64,000 bases of DNA, taken from NCBI GenBank assembly GCA_965153355.1, contig OZ231126.1, positions 58,590,001-58,654,000 on the forward strand, written 5' to 3'. This DNA comes from Flaccisagitta enflata (taxonomy: Eukaryota; Chaetognatha; Sagittoidea; Aphragmophora). Each line of letters starts with the position of its first letter. Positions within the stretch are counted from its first letter, which is position 1. Under the pieces are notes generated by a model, which was not told the DNA's origin, searched no databases, and worked only from the letters and a program-made list of their open reading frames with translations. Positions 35,410 to 47,255 of the stretch are shown here, piece by piece. A program made the translations under genes and the position numbers.

Positions 35410-35735
35410 TGGGCTCAAGTTGGGAATGTGAATGAAACATTATTTCCAAGCAATTTTTCGGTTCCTTGTGCGTGTTAAGAGCCCAATCTCTTTGAAAAAT
35501 TGATTTGGACCTGGTCTAAGCACTCCGTCATCTATGCTGTAGTTTTATAGAATTGATTGCGGGAGTTAAAAGAGAAATTTCCTCCATAATGATTCTATAC
35601 AACTACAGCTTTGATGACGGAGTGTCTAGATCCAATCCAAATCAATTTTCCAATAGGATTAGGTTCTTAATATGCAAATGGAACATGAAAAGTGCTTGGA
35701 AATAATGTTTCATTTGAAGGCACAAATTGAGCCCA
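35410..35735. mobile_element. Foldback element, about 325 bp
   Basis: The left half (GGGCTCAAGTTGGGAATGTG, ATGAAACATTATTTCCAAGC, AAATTGATTTGG, ACTCCGTCATC) is repeated inverted in the right half (GATGACGGAGTG, CCAAATCAATTTTCC, GCTTGGAAATAATGTTTCAT, TTGAGCCC). The fold axis is near 35570. Target duplication not clear. It lies in an SLC1 intron. Confidence 0.8.
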
Positions 35736-36131
35736 CTCTATTTGACATGGTCACGTAGAAAACGGTCCTTTTTTTTCTTTTAACGCTGTAACGAACCCCA
35801 AGAGACCAAGAAATTACTGTGTCAAAACCGATATAGATACCATAGATATTAAGTTCAAGGGACAAAGAATTCATTTTTATATAGGCGAATTTATCTGAAC
35901 TAGAGTTCGCTAGAACGTTACTTAACTGTATTTATCATTTCATGGAACATAAAATCTATATCTTAGCCCATTCGACAGTCCAACCGACCGACCAAATGAC
36001 CAAAAAATGCACGCAAGACGAGATCAAAACCTTTTTAAAGCCGGGAAAGAATCAACTTTCATGTTAACTTTAACACATTTGCTCTGAAGTGATGAATACT
36101 CTAGCTCACCAGTCAATTCGTTTCTTTTCAG

Positions 36132-36266
36132 ATAACATTATGGATTTGATTCGAAATATGGTGCCGAGTAATTTGATAGCGGCCACATTTCAAAAGTATA
36201 AAACAGTCACGCGGGAATACAGTTACAATGTTACGCTTTCCAACGGCTCCGTGGTCACGGAAACAG
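36132..36266 (+). CDS. slc1a-like: SLC1 transporter, exon 2 of 5 seen
   Basis: After TTTCTTTTCAG and before GTGAGC. It reads (D)NIMDLIRNMVPSNLIAATF, then QKYKTVTREYSYNVTLSNGS and VVTET. DLIRNM-x-P-x-N-L is a hallmark of EAAT1-5. The rest is the variable extracellular loop between TM4b and TM4c; it carries NVT and NGS sequons, as expected for the glycosylated loop. Phase 1 to phase 1. Confidence 0.92.
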
Positions 36267-36365
36267 GTGAGCGAGTTTTTACATACGATCAAGCTTCACT
36301 AGCGTGCATTTTAAGCGACTGGGGCATTGAGCATTAGGCAAAACTTTGTATGTTAATTTCGATTA

Positions 36366-36498
36366 CAGTTGAACCCCGCTCCAATGGATCCGCCAAAACT
36401 CGTTTTCTTTAGTTTCTTACATTGGCTATAATAGAATTACGCCTATAACAGATAGAACTCCTTGGTCCCCTGAAATCTGTTGGAGCGGGATTTAACTG
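36366..36498. mobile_element. TA-flanked short MITE, 133 bp
   Basis: Ends CAGTTGAACCCCGCTCCAA and TTGGAGCGGGATTTAACTG are inverted repeats with TA on both sides. CAGTTGAACCCC termini and a TA duplication resemble pogo/Tigger-type MITEs. It sits 100 bp after an SLC1 exon, in the intron. Confidence 0.85.
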
Positions 36499-36831
36499 TA
36501 TTGGGTAACTTTATTTAGATTTTGTTATATTTTCGGAAAACTGGAATACTCATGAGGACAGCCGAAATCTTTTCGCAATGGAATTTCAGACGCGTGAGAG
36601 ATTTTACAGATGAAAGATGGCATTTGGCTTTGATGGAAAACATTAGGGATGTATACACGTACATCCATAAAAATTCATTTGCCACCTTTTTCCGATTCTT
36701 CCGAGCAGCAAATTGTTTTAAACCTGAGTTCATTAGCCTTCTTTTTTCTACTCAGGCTTTTAGCATTGTAAAATATGTTGAGGTGCACCTCTCAAGCCAT
36801 TGTTTACGAACTTTTCGTTGCATAGCATAGA

Positions 36832-37002
<171 letters not shown>

Positions 37003-37555
37003 ATTCGTAATGTTTGAACTTTCCATTTGAATATTTTCTTGGCATTTTGTCATCATTGTCATCCTCCCTAACACTCTCCGCGTGCCAGCTAAAGACGCTG
37101 CGAGTTCAAAGCCGCCAAGAAGCTACAAGTAGTTCTTTACTTTTTTCTCTCTCTCTCTCTTCCAACCCCAAACAAAATATAAGCACAAGGTTTGATAAAT
37201 GAATTTCGACTTGTTGACCGGATTTTTTCCCGCCACGGAAAAGGAGAAATATCTAAATAAACTTGGTATTTTTTTTTTATTTGTGAATTTTTCTTTTCTC
37301 CTGAAGAAGTTATATCGCCTATCTATCGGAAACACTATTGCAACAAATGCCAGCGGTTAATCATCATAATGATTGGTGAACAAAAAAACAAAAAAAAAAA
37401 AAAAAAAAAAAAAAAGGTGGGGGGGAGGGTACGAAAACCTCACAACATCATTTCGTTGTCCTGCTTTTCATACAATAAGGGCGGCTAATCGCCGTAGGAA
37501 AAAAGTCGTAAATGCTGCTCGAGAAAATGAGAGAGGAAAAGAGAATGAGAAAGAA

Positions 37556-37670
<115 letters not shown>

Positions 37671-37700
37671 GAAAACAGAGAAAAACAGAGAAAAACATGC

Positions 37701-37890
37701 AACACAGGGTTACAATATCGTTGCAGACAGGTGGACAGAGGCATCCAACCCCCATCTACACCCCAACCCCAACCACCACACACAATCATCTAGACAGCTT
37801 GTTTTTCCACTTTTCCACTTGGATGGACAGACAGATCAACAGACGGATGGATGGACTGACGGACAAAGCCTCTCATAGAGTCCAGAGTTG
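37701..37890 (-). mobile_element. Family B2 element
   Basis: Starts AACACAGGGTTACAATATCG then TTGCAGACAGGTGGACAGAG and GCATCCAACCCCC. It ends with a GGATGGACAGACAGATC core and GGACAAAGCCTCTCATAGAG; the 3' hairpin is eroded. Same layout as 41842-42076, 46098-46317 and 54338-54538. Confidence 0.75.
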
Positions 37891-38324
37891 AAATGAGAAA
37901 GAGACTGTGCTGCCAGGATGCACAATCATCACCTGGGACATTTCAAAGTTCAAATAGACTTCAACTAACTCGATTCCTTGTTTTAGGGAAAAATGCGAAA
38001 AATGAGAGAAAAAAAAAAGATTTAAAAAATCATAGCTCCAAAACTATCGATCGCACAGAATTCTGCTTGGCGTCATCTGAAAGAGGAGATTTACCTCTTT
38101 CTTAGCTATTAATTTCATGCGTAGTCTCGTTCTGCCCCAAAAATGCAGCAACTTCCTCAAACGGCCCATGAAAAAAAACAACTTTTCTTCGCGGGAATCA
38201 AAAAGTCTTCGAATCTTCGAATCTCGACTTTTTTCCAAATGATTCAACGAAATACTCCAGTTCCCACATATATGCATATGGGTTTAAGACTAAAGCAATT
38301 AGGAAAATAACTATTCCCTGTATC

Positions 38325-38425
38325 ATAAGAGGGGTATTTGCATTGGGCCTATTATCAAGATATTATCTAGATATTTCCTATGAAATATCTCGATAATTTT
38401 GCCAATGCGAAAACCCCTTTAATGT
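38325..38425. mobile_element. Small foldback (about 100 bp)
   Basis: AGGGGTATTTGCATTGG and ATTATCAAGATATT are repeated inverted as AATATCTCGATAAT and CCAATGCGAAAACCCCT. The size suggests a small MITE; ends and target duplication are uncertain. Confidence 0.55.
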
Positions 38426-38551
38426 GTTGGAATTAAGAAAGCCACCCTAAACAGTGTTCACCCACATGTAATTTAGAGAAATACATGTATCATGGAAAAC
38501 AAACGATTTTGTTTCCCCATCTCTTCCCGCCTTTGTTTTTCTTGGTTTCAG

Positions 38552-38737
38552 ATACAGACCCTCGGGGAGAAATGGCTGCTGGCAGCAATATTCTGGGTCT
38601 GGTCGTGTTTTCCGTCATCCTCGGAGTCGTTTTGAGTCTGATGGGCGACGAAGGCAAACCGCTCGTCAGACTCTTTCGATGCCTCAACGGCGCAGTCATG
38701 AAGATCGTCTCTCTATTCATGTGGTACTCACCCATAG
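38552..38737 (+). CDS. slc1a-like: SLC1 transporter, exon 3 of 5 seen
   Basis: After TTCTTGGTTTCAG and before GTATTG. It reads (D)TDPRGEMAAGSNILGLVVF, SVILGVVLSLMGDEGKPLVR, LFRCLNGAVMKIVSLFMWYS and PI. This is TM4c (N-x-L-G-L-V-V-F-S) and TM5 (NGAVMKIV-x-x-x-MWYSPIG), both strongly conserved in the family. Phase 1 to phase 1. An (ATTC)n array occupies the intron about 85 bases downstream. Confidence 0.95.
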
Positions 38738-38819
38738 GTATTGAATATGAAAGTCATTCATTCATTTCATATACATTTATTCATTCATTCATTTCATATT
38801 CATTCAGTCAATCATTCAT

Positions 38820-38921
38820 TCGTCCATTCATTCATTCATTCATTCATTCATTCATTCATTCATTCATTCATTCATTCATTCATTCATTCATTCATTCATT
38901 CATTCATTCATTCATTCATTC
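38820..38921. repeat. (ATTC)n microsatellite
   Basis: About 25 ATTC units in the intron after the third SLC1 exon; ATTC-like variants extend from 38755 to 38958. Confidence 0.96.
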
Positions 38922-39005
38922 GTTGATTCAGTCATTCAGCCATTCAGTCATTCGTTTATGATTTTATTAATTATGAAGCCTGAATACGCGTTCAGTTCCT
39001 TTAAA

Positions 39006-39136
39006 CAAGCCCGATCGGGCAACTAGATGCGTCATCTGCGTGATATTAGAAGAGGCGTAACGGACGGACGGACGGACGGACGGACGGACCGACGGACGGA
39101 TAGACCCTCTTATAGAGATGCGATGACGCATCTAAA
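39006..39136 (-). mobile_element. Family F element (different hairpin, same design)
   Basis: Starts ACAAGCCCGATCGGGCAACT followed by AGATGCGTCATC. It then has GACGGACGGACGGACGG core, CTCTTATAGAG and ATGCGATGACGCATCTAAAA. The 3' hairpin is GATGCGATGACGCATC and the distal copy AGATGCGTCATC is the reverse complement of GATGACGCATCT. Same logic as families A and B with an unrelated hairpin sequence. Confidence 0.8.
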
Positions 39137-39411
39137 AATGACGTGAAAAAAAGATTGCGACCATTAAGCACTTGAAAAGGGGCCTAGACGAAGAGACGTA
39201 GAGACGTAGACTCAAAATGGTTTATTTGGGATTAAGTGTCAACATCTAGAGTCTCTCTTTTTGTTACTCGAATGACCACTTCTTTGCCTGCGTGGTTAAA
39301 TAAGGAGGCAAATACACGAATAATTCATGGGTGGAGAAGAAAGGAGAGTCACCTAACGAATTCGCTTGTCAGGATAAATGAATAATTAGATGAATACTAT
39401 CTTCACAAAAA

Positions 39412-39713
39412 AACAAGGCCAACACCTACCTTTAAATGACTTAAAAAGACCTAAAATGACTGAAATGACTACTTTGACCTATTTGACTTAAGTGACTTAG
39501 AATAACTTAGAATGACTTAGAATGACTTAGAATGACTTAGAATGACTTAGAATGACTTAGAATGACTTAGAATGACTTAAAATGACTTAGAATGACTAGA
39601 AATAACTTAAAGTATGATAAAAAAGTAAAGTGTGACGGACGGACGGACGGACGGACCGACGGACTGACAGACGGACAAAGCGGGTTGTAGAGTCGCGTGC
39701 ACGCAACTAAAAA
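39412..39713 (-). mobile_element. Family A element, AGTCATT subfamily
   Basis: AACAAGGCCAACACCTACCT, then about 14 units of ACTTAGAATG at 39440-39605, GTAAAGTGTGACGG, GACGGACGGACGG core, and GTAGAGTCGCGTGCACGCAA followed by CTAAAAA. The 5' distal motif is lost in this copy (CTACCTTTAAATGAC). Confidence 0.87.
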
Positions 39714-40200
39714 TCTTGACGCCTGAAAACATACATCAACTTTGGAGTAGTGCTGCTACGAAACGAATAAAGCTATCATTTGTAAGAGTTCCATCCGGTC
39801 GTTTCCATGGCATTCTGCGCCTTGATTTTTTTCGTAAACAAATCTCCCCCATGCATTTTTAAGAAAACTAAAACTAGAAAAGTCTGCCAAAATAAAGAAA
39901 GAAAAAGAGCATAAAACAAGCTTACCGTAGGTACCGTCCATAATATTTTTCGATTTATTCTTCTGTATAAAAATTGAAAAACCGGTTGACCTAATCATTT
40001 GTGAAAGTGTAGGGTAATACCCCAATTCTAAGCTCTTGCAGTGAAACGAGCTCTTGCTCATGTGACCCCAGATAGATCGCATTTGAAAGAGTTTAAACAA
40101 CTCTTTAAAGTGGGACCAATCTGGTTATCCTAAATCATTTCGTTTAGGAGCAGCGCTCCTTCCAAAGTTGATGTTTATTTTCAGGTGTAAAGATTTTTTT
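39714..40200. mobile_element. Element with ~50-bp inverted ends, about 470 bp
   Basis: The left end AACATACATCAACTTTGGAG followed by TAGTGCTGCTACGAAACGAA recurs inverted on the right as TTCGTTTAGGAGCAGCGCTC followed by CTTCCAAAGTTGATGTTTAT. CCTGAAAA/TTTTCAGG lies outside. It is wedged between two family A copies. Target duplication not resolved. Confidence 0.7.
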
Positions 40201-40247
40201 TTGTCAAGATGGTACGTACATTATGTTCCACTAGTCAAATGAAACTG

Positions 40248-40676
40248 AACAAGGCCAACACCTATAAGTCGCGTGCGAGATTTACAGGGTAAGAGTGACT
40301 TAGAACGACTTTGAATGACTTAGAATGACTTAGAATGACTTAGAATGACTTTGAATGACTTTGAATGACTTTGAATGACTCAAAATGTCCAAAAAGGACT
40401 TAAAATAACTAAAAAACCTAATGACCAAAAATGACTTAAAATAACTTAAAATGACTTGGAATGACTTAAAATGACTTAGAATGACTCAAAATGACTTAGA
40501 ATAACTATTAATGACTAAAAAAGACTTAAAATGACCTAAGAGTTGACGCTATATAACAAAAAAAGTAATGTGTTACGGACCGACGGACGGACGGAGGACC
40601 GACAGACGGACCGACGGACTGACGTACCGACGGACGGACAAAGCGGGGTGTAGAGTCGCGTGCACGCGACTAAAAA
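40248..40676 (-). mobile_element. Family A element, AGTCATT subfamily, long
   Basis: AACAAGGCCAACACCTATAA followed by GTCGCGTGCGAGATTT, about 25 units of ACTTAGAATG type at 40285-40545, then GACCGACGGACGG core and GTAGAGTCGCGTGCACGCGA followed by CTAAAAA. Hairpin and distal copy (GTCGCGTGCG) agree. Confidence 0.9.
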
Positions 40677-41162
40677 AATAGACGGTTTTGGCTAAACATA
40701 ATTATTGTTAAAATTGATAAAACGATGATAGGCATGGTTCAAGTTGACCCAGTAACATAGAATTATCACTGTGATGGCCCAAAGGAGCTCAAACGTTTAG
40801 TTACTGGGCCGACTAGAAGTATTCTATTCCTGATTTTACTATTACTGTTGCTTTTGCAATAGTTGTGTTACAGGTGATGAGTATTTGAGGCTTTTGAGCC
40901 ATACGTTATTGCCAATGTATGAAAAAGAAAGAGACACTCTTGAAACAAAGCAATTGCTTCCGAAAGATAACCATTACAAGCGGCTCTTTTACAGCAAGGT
41001 TTGACTAATAAGATACGGTGGTAACGAGTCACAGAGACGAGACAAAGCGAGGGCGGCCCCCATTCTGCGCGCCAACAAGGCAGCAACAATTCCTCTTTTA
41101 CCTTTCAGACTTTCTATTTTGACTCGAATCCATTTGAATATCTTCAAGGCCGCCTCATTGCA

Positions 41163-41198
41163 GAGAGAGAGAGAGAGCGAGAGAGAGAGAGAGAGAGA
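41163..41198. repeat. Short interrupted (GA)n microsatellite
   Basis: GA units broken by a CGAG, followed by a CACAGACAGACAGAC tail. A similar GA stretch lies at 41472-41498. Confidence 0.9.
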
Positions 41199-41570
41199 CA
41201 CACAGACAGACAGACAAACAGACAGAGACAGAAAAAATACTGACATATGTAGTCGATGAACCAAGTAGCTAATTGCGATCGCTGAGGTACCAGGCCAAGC
41301 AAGGCTTGCCGTCTTCATCCTACGTGAGAGGTCTAAAAGAATGGCATTCTGTTGGCTCTTTGCCGGCACTGTACCGGCTACCTGCCGACTGTTTCATTCT
41401 CTTCATCTTCATCCTTCCCCCAATGTACTTTGAAGTTTAGTTTTTAGCAAAAATATTCATTTGTAAAGTGATGAGAGAGAGAGCGAGAGAGAGAGAGAAC
41501 ACCATATGCCTCATTTTCTCGCTTGACTTAAAAAAGAAAAAACAAAAACAAAACAAAAACACTGAAAAAC

Positions 41571-41837
41571 AAGCCCAATTCGCCAACAGTCGCGTCACGC
41601 GACTCGCTTGCTCCATATTTTCCCTGCAAATTTGATTACAAAATTACATTAGATAATTGACCTTAAGAATATTTTTGACATAGTTTTGCAAAATGGAAAA
41701 CTAGGAGCGATGCGCGTAGTAACTAATCAGTAAGGCCCTCTTTCAAATTTTTCAGATTGGATATAGCGACTTGTCATACCGACGGACCGACCGATATACC
41801 GACAGACATACCACAGTCGCGTGCATGCGACTAAAAA
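41571..41837 (-). mobile_element. Family F/G element with CGCG hairpin
   Basis: AACAAGCCCAATTCGCCAAC followed by AGTCGCGTCACGCGACT (a hairpin at this end too). It continues through AT-rich DNA to GACGGACCGACCG and CACAGTCGCGTGCATGCGAC followed by TAAAAA. Both ends carry the same stem. Confidence 0.75.
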
Positions 41838-41841
41838 TTCC

Positions 41842-42076
41842 TTTTTAGTCGCGGACGCGCAACTCTATAGGAGGCTTTGTCCGTCCGTTGGTCCGTTGGT
41901 CCGTCGGTCCGTTGGTCCGTAATGATCGAGTCGAAAAGTGGAAAAAGGAGCGTTTTTTATACGTTTTATTTATGTTTATGCATGTAGGGGTTGAGGAGTG
42001 GGGGTTGGAGTGAAAATGGGGGTTGGATGTCCCTGCCTACCCGTACGCAGCGATATTGTGACCCTTGTCACTTGTT
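41842..42076 (+). mobile_element. Family B2 element
   Basis: TTTTTAGTCGCGGACGCGCA followed by ACTCTATAGGAGGCTTTGTC, GTCCGTTGGTCCG core, GGGGGTTGGATGTCCCTGCC, TACCCGTACGCAGCGATATT and CCTTGTCACTTGTT. It follows the previous element head to head with 4 bases between. Confidence 0.8.
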
Positions 42077-42368
42077 GTCAATGCTTTAGCCAATTTTGTC
42101 AGTTGGACTACATTCATTACAAACTGAATTTCGCCACAGGCGTGTTATGATTTTCTAGATGTTTGTCAATGTGATTGCGAGAATCGGAGGATATGAAGAT
42201 TGGATGTTGCCTCTATGCAATTTGAGGATATGAAATGGCTGCCCATAGACATAGTTACCCAGCTTTGGTAGCTCAAAAGTAACTGTTGAATGCCAATATA
42301 AAATGCTGGGTGGTGATGAATGAATACTGAATGAGTGAGTAAGATTTGTAGAGCAGTAACAATGAAGT

Positions 42369-42537
<169 letters not shown>

Positions 42538-42548
42538 CTCCCCTGCAG

Positions 42549-42714
42549 GTATTTTATTCCTCATTTGCGGTCAGATATTGCAGACGTCAGACTTCTTGGT
42601 ATTGTTGAGTCGATTAGGTCTTTACATCGCTACGGTTCTGGTCGGCCATTTTCTTCACGCCGTCATCGCGTTGCCCCTCATCTACGTCATCATCGTCAGA
42701 AAAAATCCCTTCAG
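42549..42714 (+). CDS. slc1a-like: SLC1 transporter, exon 4 of 5 seen
   Basis: After a long (CT)n tract and CCCCTGCAG, before GTGGTG. It reads (G)ILFLICGQILQTSDFLVLL, SRLGLYIATVLVGHFLHAVI and ALPLIYVIIVRKNPF, covering the end of TM5 and TM6 (VG-x-x-x-HAV-x-x-LP-x-x-Y-x-x-x-x-RKNP). Phase 1 in, phase 2 out. The microsatellite itself supplies the pyrimidine tract of the acceptor. Confidence 0.95.
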
Positions 42715-42984
42715 GTGGTGCAAACGAAATGTCATTCTAACTTCGTAGTTCGTTTATCGAATTCCATTGCGTCCAGAATGTGACATGCCCAAGTCTTCAA
42801 CGCTCACCGCACTTACTTTAAGATCATTTTAGATGCTAGGCATAAACTGACCGAGCACAGAGATACCATTGGTAACCATGCCACGCCATCCCCTCTAAAG
42901 AGAAATGTTAACATACCCAATTACAGGAAGTCGGGTCTCTAATTAGTAATAAAGCAACAAGACCGTGCTTTGGTTTGAATTCAA

Positions 42985-43212
42985 TTTTTAGTCGCGTGCA
43001 CGTGAGTCTACAACCCGCTTTGTCCGTCGGTCGGTCGGTTGGTCGGTCGGTCGGTCGGTCGGTCGGTCGGTCGGTCGGTCACAATTTACTTTTTTTTGTG
43101 ATTTTATTTCTTTGACCTCATGTCACTGCTCCTGCCCAAATGGTCTGATGACCTCAAATATGGCCCCTGCCCACCCGCACGCGACTTCGGTAGCCGTGTA
43201 TCCGGCCTTGTT
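42985..43212 (+). mobile_element. Family A element
   Basis: TTTTTAGTCGCGTGCACGTG followed by AGTCTACAACCCGCTTTGTC, a (GGTC)n core, ACAATTTACTTTTTTTTG, CTGCCCACCCGCACGCGACT and GTAGCCGTGTATCCGGCCTT followed by GTT. Complete; lies in the last SLC1 intron seen. Confidence 0.92.
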
Positions 43213-43376
43213 GCTTTCAAAGATTCACTGTAAGGACACATTAATGCCGCTTAATTTGAATATTCCGTTGAGAAATACGCCTTGCGTACGTCTTGTAAAA
43301 AAGTATTTATTCATTGATGTATTAACAGCTGAAGGCATTTTATTCTCTCTTTTTCTCTCTTTTTCCCCATCCTCAG

Positions 43377-43554
43377 ATATATTCTAAGAACTTCCGAGGC
43401 TTTGCTGACGGCGTTCGGGACGTCGTCATCTTCAGCGGCGCTTCCAGCTACGATACGCTGCGTCGTGGAAAAATGCCACGTAGATAACCGCGTGGCGCAG
43501 TTCGTGCTGCCCATTGGCGCCACCATCAACATGGACGGAACCGCCTTATACGAG
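43377..43554 (+). CDS. slc1a-like: SLC1 transporter, exon 5 of 5 seen (HP1 and TM7)
   Basis: After TCTTTTTCCCCATCCTCAG, before GTAAAA. It reads (R)[59 protein letters not shown]. It contains the serine-rich re-entrant hairpin HP1 ([10 protein letters not shown]) and the TM7 motif NMDGT, both in the substrate and sodium site of SLC1 proteins. Phase 2 in, phase 0 out. The exons with HP2 and TM8, whose Arg separates acidic from neutral amino acid transporters, were not found, so the substrate class rests on overall similarity. The protein is a plasma-membrane, sodium-coupled trimer in the family. Confidence 0.95.
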
Positions 43555-43624
43555 GTAAAAAGCGTCTGGCCAATCGCACTTTTTTTTCTTTTTGCGAATA
43601 ACGCCTTTATGGTGTCTGTTTTGT

Positions 43625-43626
43625 CT

Positions 43627-43661
<35 letters not shown>

Positions 43662-43667
43662 TTCGTA
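43625..43667. repeat. (TCATCG)n short tandem repeat
   Basis: About seven TCATCG units 70 bases after the last SLC1 exon seen, in the intron. Confidence 0.9.
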
Positions 43668-43669
43668 GC

Positions 43670-44335
43670 ATTGCTACAGTACGGTGCGAGCAAAGACGAC
43701 CTAGACTGGAGCATATATTTCGAATATCTCAATTTTTTTCCAGGCCTGTGTATTATTGAGTTTCCCTCCCCCCCCCCCCCCCCCGTGGGTCCACTATTAC
43801 TAATTCACTCAAAGTACAATTTTATCAGTTTTGGGGGCTGCCCCTGTCCAGTTCTTGGCCCCCACTTCCTTAGAATTATTTATTTAAAAAGTCTCCAGCC
43901 ATCAAAGGCATATGGCTTTCGTAGAGCCCACAAAAAACTGCTGTAAATACGTGCCATCTTCATATAGAAAAAAAAATGTAGGAAAAATCAGTTAAAGTCC
44001 AATTTGCCATTTCTCATCCGTCTTCCGTTTAAAAAATTATCTCGCTTGCTCTCCTATGTCAAAGTAAGATATTTTTGCTATTTCTATGTCAAATCTTGTA
44101 GGACTGCAGCCAATATTTCATTCTTTATGGCATATGTTCCCAGTTTGCCTAATTTTGTCAGAGGTGTTAATTTGTCTTAATTGATAAAAGATTTTCTACC
44201 TTATCTGATGAAATAAGTTAGAACGTTGAAAAATGAAGTCCTGAAGAAGTCAATCCACAAGTTGAAGTTTGAGAAAAGCAAACATATTCACTCAATAAAG
44301 CAACCTTTAATTAGTATAGATCTCAGATTTATTAT
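43670..44335. other. No further SLC1 exon seen
   Basis: I looked here for the HP2/TM8 exons (GIPQAG and D-x-x-x-DR-x-RT motifs) and found none. A C-run lies at 43769-43784. Confidence 0.45.
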
Positions 44336-44338
44336 GAT

Positions 44339-44442
44339 CAGCCCTGATCTTAGTGATTTTTTTTAGTGGGCCGGTCGGGCCCGCTCCCATCAAATCTAGC
44401 AGGCCGACAGAAAAACAGCAGACCGACAAAACTACGGTTCAA

Positions 44443-44493
<51 letters not shown>

Positions 44494-44754
44494 AAGAGAA
44501 GAAAAGATAAAAGAATGGAGAAAAAAAGTCAGAGAAGAAAGAAAGATAGAAAGAAGAAAAAAAAGAAAGAAAGAAAGAAAGAAAGAAAGGAAAGAAATAA
44601 AAGAAGGAAATATAAGTGATACAAAAGAATCAATATACCACTTCTGCATTAATGAAAAAAGAGAGCCAAATACAAGCGGGCCCGTTGGGCCCGCTGTGAG
44701 AAAAACTTACGGGCCTGACAGCAAAAAGGCGGGCCTGCTCTAAAATCAGGGCTG
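44339..44754. mobile_element. hAT-like element with CAGCCCTGAT ends
   Basis: The left end CAGCCCTGATCTTAG and right end CTAAAATCAGGGCTG are inverted. GGGCCGGTCGGGCCCGC and GCGGGCCCGTTGGGCCCGC repeat inside. Flanks ATTATGAT and TTTATGAA (6 of 8 alike) may be a decayed 8-bp duplication. The centre is (GA)n with GAAAGAAAG. No transposase. Confidence 0.65.
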
Positions 44755-45020
44755 TTTATGAATCAAATCAAATCACAATATCCAAAATCTATCCTCCTGT
44801 CTTGGTCGACTTTGTTCCCATCGTACTGTAGTTCAGCGTGTCTTTATGTTTTTGATTAAGTTCCCTTCATGGTTGAAGCACACAAAACATGGACAAGCCA
44901 TTGACAGGAGTCTTACGCAAAAAGATCCAATGGCATGGTCCAATGCTGTGTATCGCGTGGCTTCTCTGAAAATTAGATGCTGCGTTCTTGCTTATCTCGC
45001 CCGGAAAGAATCAACCCAAC

Positions 45021-45485
<465 letters not shown>

Positions 45486-45894
45486 ATTTTTCTCGTTTGG
45501 TCGTTGTCGTTGTCGTTCTGTCGTTGCCGTTTTGTCATTGTCGTTGTCGTTGTCATCTCGCTGAATTCCCAGCCATCAACTTTTCAATCAACTCGGTCAA
45601 TTCGAAAGAAAAAGAGGAGCAAATCGCATCTCGTCTGTCGTTTGCGACGTAATTCCGTCGTTTGCCAAGGCTTTTTACTATCAGCTCACCACGCTACAAT
45701 TGTCTCACATAAATCTGTGTTTATCCTTTTCATCTTCGTTTTTACCTCAGCGTGCCTTACTTCCGTGACGTAATGTACCGTTACGGTTTTCTCCACCATA
45801 GCGTCACTTCTTCCTCTTTTTCTTTTTCTTTTTCTCTTTCTTTTTTCTTCTTCTAGCGCAGAGATATAGCCCGAACGAATCCTTGCCCAATCGG

Positions 45895-45975
45895 GCTTTT
45901 TCTTTTTCTTTTTCTTTTTCTTTTTCTTTTTCTTTTTCTTTTTCTTTTTCTTTTTCTTTTTCTTTTTCTTTTTCT

Positions 45976-46006
<31 letters not shown>

Positions 46007-46021
46007 CTTTCTTTTTCTTTT
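45895..46021. repeat. (TTTTTC)n microsatellite
   Basis: About 20 CTTTTT units, with a shorter related tract at 45818-45852. Confidence 0.96.
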
Positions 46022-46097
46022 ATCCTTCATTACTTTCTTCGTCTTCTATTGATTTTGTGATGTTGAAGTATGCTTAACCAATGGCTGTCCTTTTTAT

Positions 46098-46317
46098 CTT
46101 TTTTAAGTTTCGGACACGCAACTATAATAGGCTTTCTCCGTCTGTCCATCGGTCCATCTGTCTGTCTGTCCGTAACGCATGAGTCGAAAAGTGGAAAAGC
46201 GAGTGCTTAAGAAGCTTTTTTGGGTATATGTGTTGGTGGGGGGCATGAGGTGTGGATAGGGGTTGGATGCCCCTGCCCACCCGTCCGCTACGAAATTGTG
46301 ACCCCGCGTCACTTGTT
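46098..46317 (+). mobile_element. Family B2 element
   Basis: TTTTTTAAGTTTCGGACACG followed by CAACTATAATAGGCTTTCTC, GTCTGTCCATCGGTCC core, GCATGAGTCGAAAAGTGG, GGTTGGATGCCCCTGCCCAC, CCGTCCGCTACGAAATTGTG and CGCGTCACTTGTT. Confidence 0.85.
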
Positions 46318-46324
46318 CTTTTTT

Positions 46325-47085
46325 TCTTTTCTTGTTTTTTCTTTGTTTTTTTTTTTTCGCCCTCTGAAAGTCATCCATTGTACAAGTATCTTTGTTTCTT
46401 TTTCCCCCATTATAAGCTGGTGATGATCGTGCATCTTGATTTTTTCCAAATTTTCCAATTCTCATGAGTCATGAGCAATTTTCCTATTTCCTTGCCTTGA
46501 TTCTTTCACGATAGGAAGTTCAGGGTCCGCGTTGACAAATTCCATGATTGTCACTGCAATTTATTGTTATGCGGTACAAAAGCAGCAGGTGCAATCCGGT
46601 CGTATTATTTTCCGCATCATTCCTTGGTAATGAGTTCGATTACTATTCGGCTGCAGTGCTGTCGTGGCTTTCCTCCTCTTCATTCATGTGTACTTCTCTC
46701 CCTTGTGCTCGATAACTACGACTCGCTTCCGGTTCAAAGTCAACGAAAATGGCTATCAAGAAAATTGCTTCCCGCTTGATGGTTTCGGATAATTTCTTTT
46801 TTTACCACAGATGATTGCTCCGCGGAAAGAGAAAGGTTTTAGGCCTGTATGCGATCTACTTATTTCTCAGTAGCTTTACTGTATTTAGTCGTTCAACAAC
46901 GGCATTAATGTTGTCTTTCGCTTCCATCCATTTCAGACGCGCGGTGAACAGCAAAACTCAAATTTATATCTGTGCTTATCTGACGGCCTTCTCTCTTCTC
47001 TTGGACGTATCCTTGAGTGCATTCATGTTACTCAAGACAGTCACAGGTGTATTTTTGGATAACAAAGGTCCTTTTTCGTTCTAGT
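46325..47085. other. No gene supported
   Basis: Ordinary sequence with moderately hydrophobic short frames (for example 46815-47084, +). No conserved motif and no matching splice pair could be tied to them. Confidence 0.4.
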
Positions 47086-47089
47086 TCTC

Positions 47090-47255
47090 TTTTCTCTTTT
47101 CTCTTTTCTCTTTTCTCTCTTCTCTCTTCTCTCTTCTCTCTTCTCTCTTCTCTCTTCTCTCTTCTCTGTTCTCTTTTCTCTTTTCTCTTTTCTCTCTTCT
47201 CTTTTCTCTTTTCTCTTTTCTCTCTTCTCTCTTCTCTTTTCTCTTTTCTTTTTTC
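47090..47255. repeat. (TTTTCTC)/(TTCTCTC) pyrimidine tract
   Basis: About 24 heptamer units alternating TTTTCTC and TTCTCTC, followed by a C-run. Confidence 0.95.

Noticed and set aside
46815-47084. Hydrophobic 89-codon ORF after the SLC1 exons as a missing SLC1 exon
   Set aside because: It lacks GIPQAG, the TM8 Asp/Arg motif and any in-phase acceptor; composition alone is not evidence.
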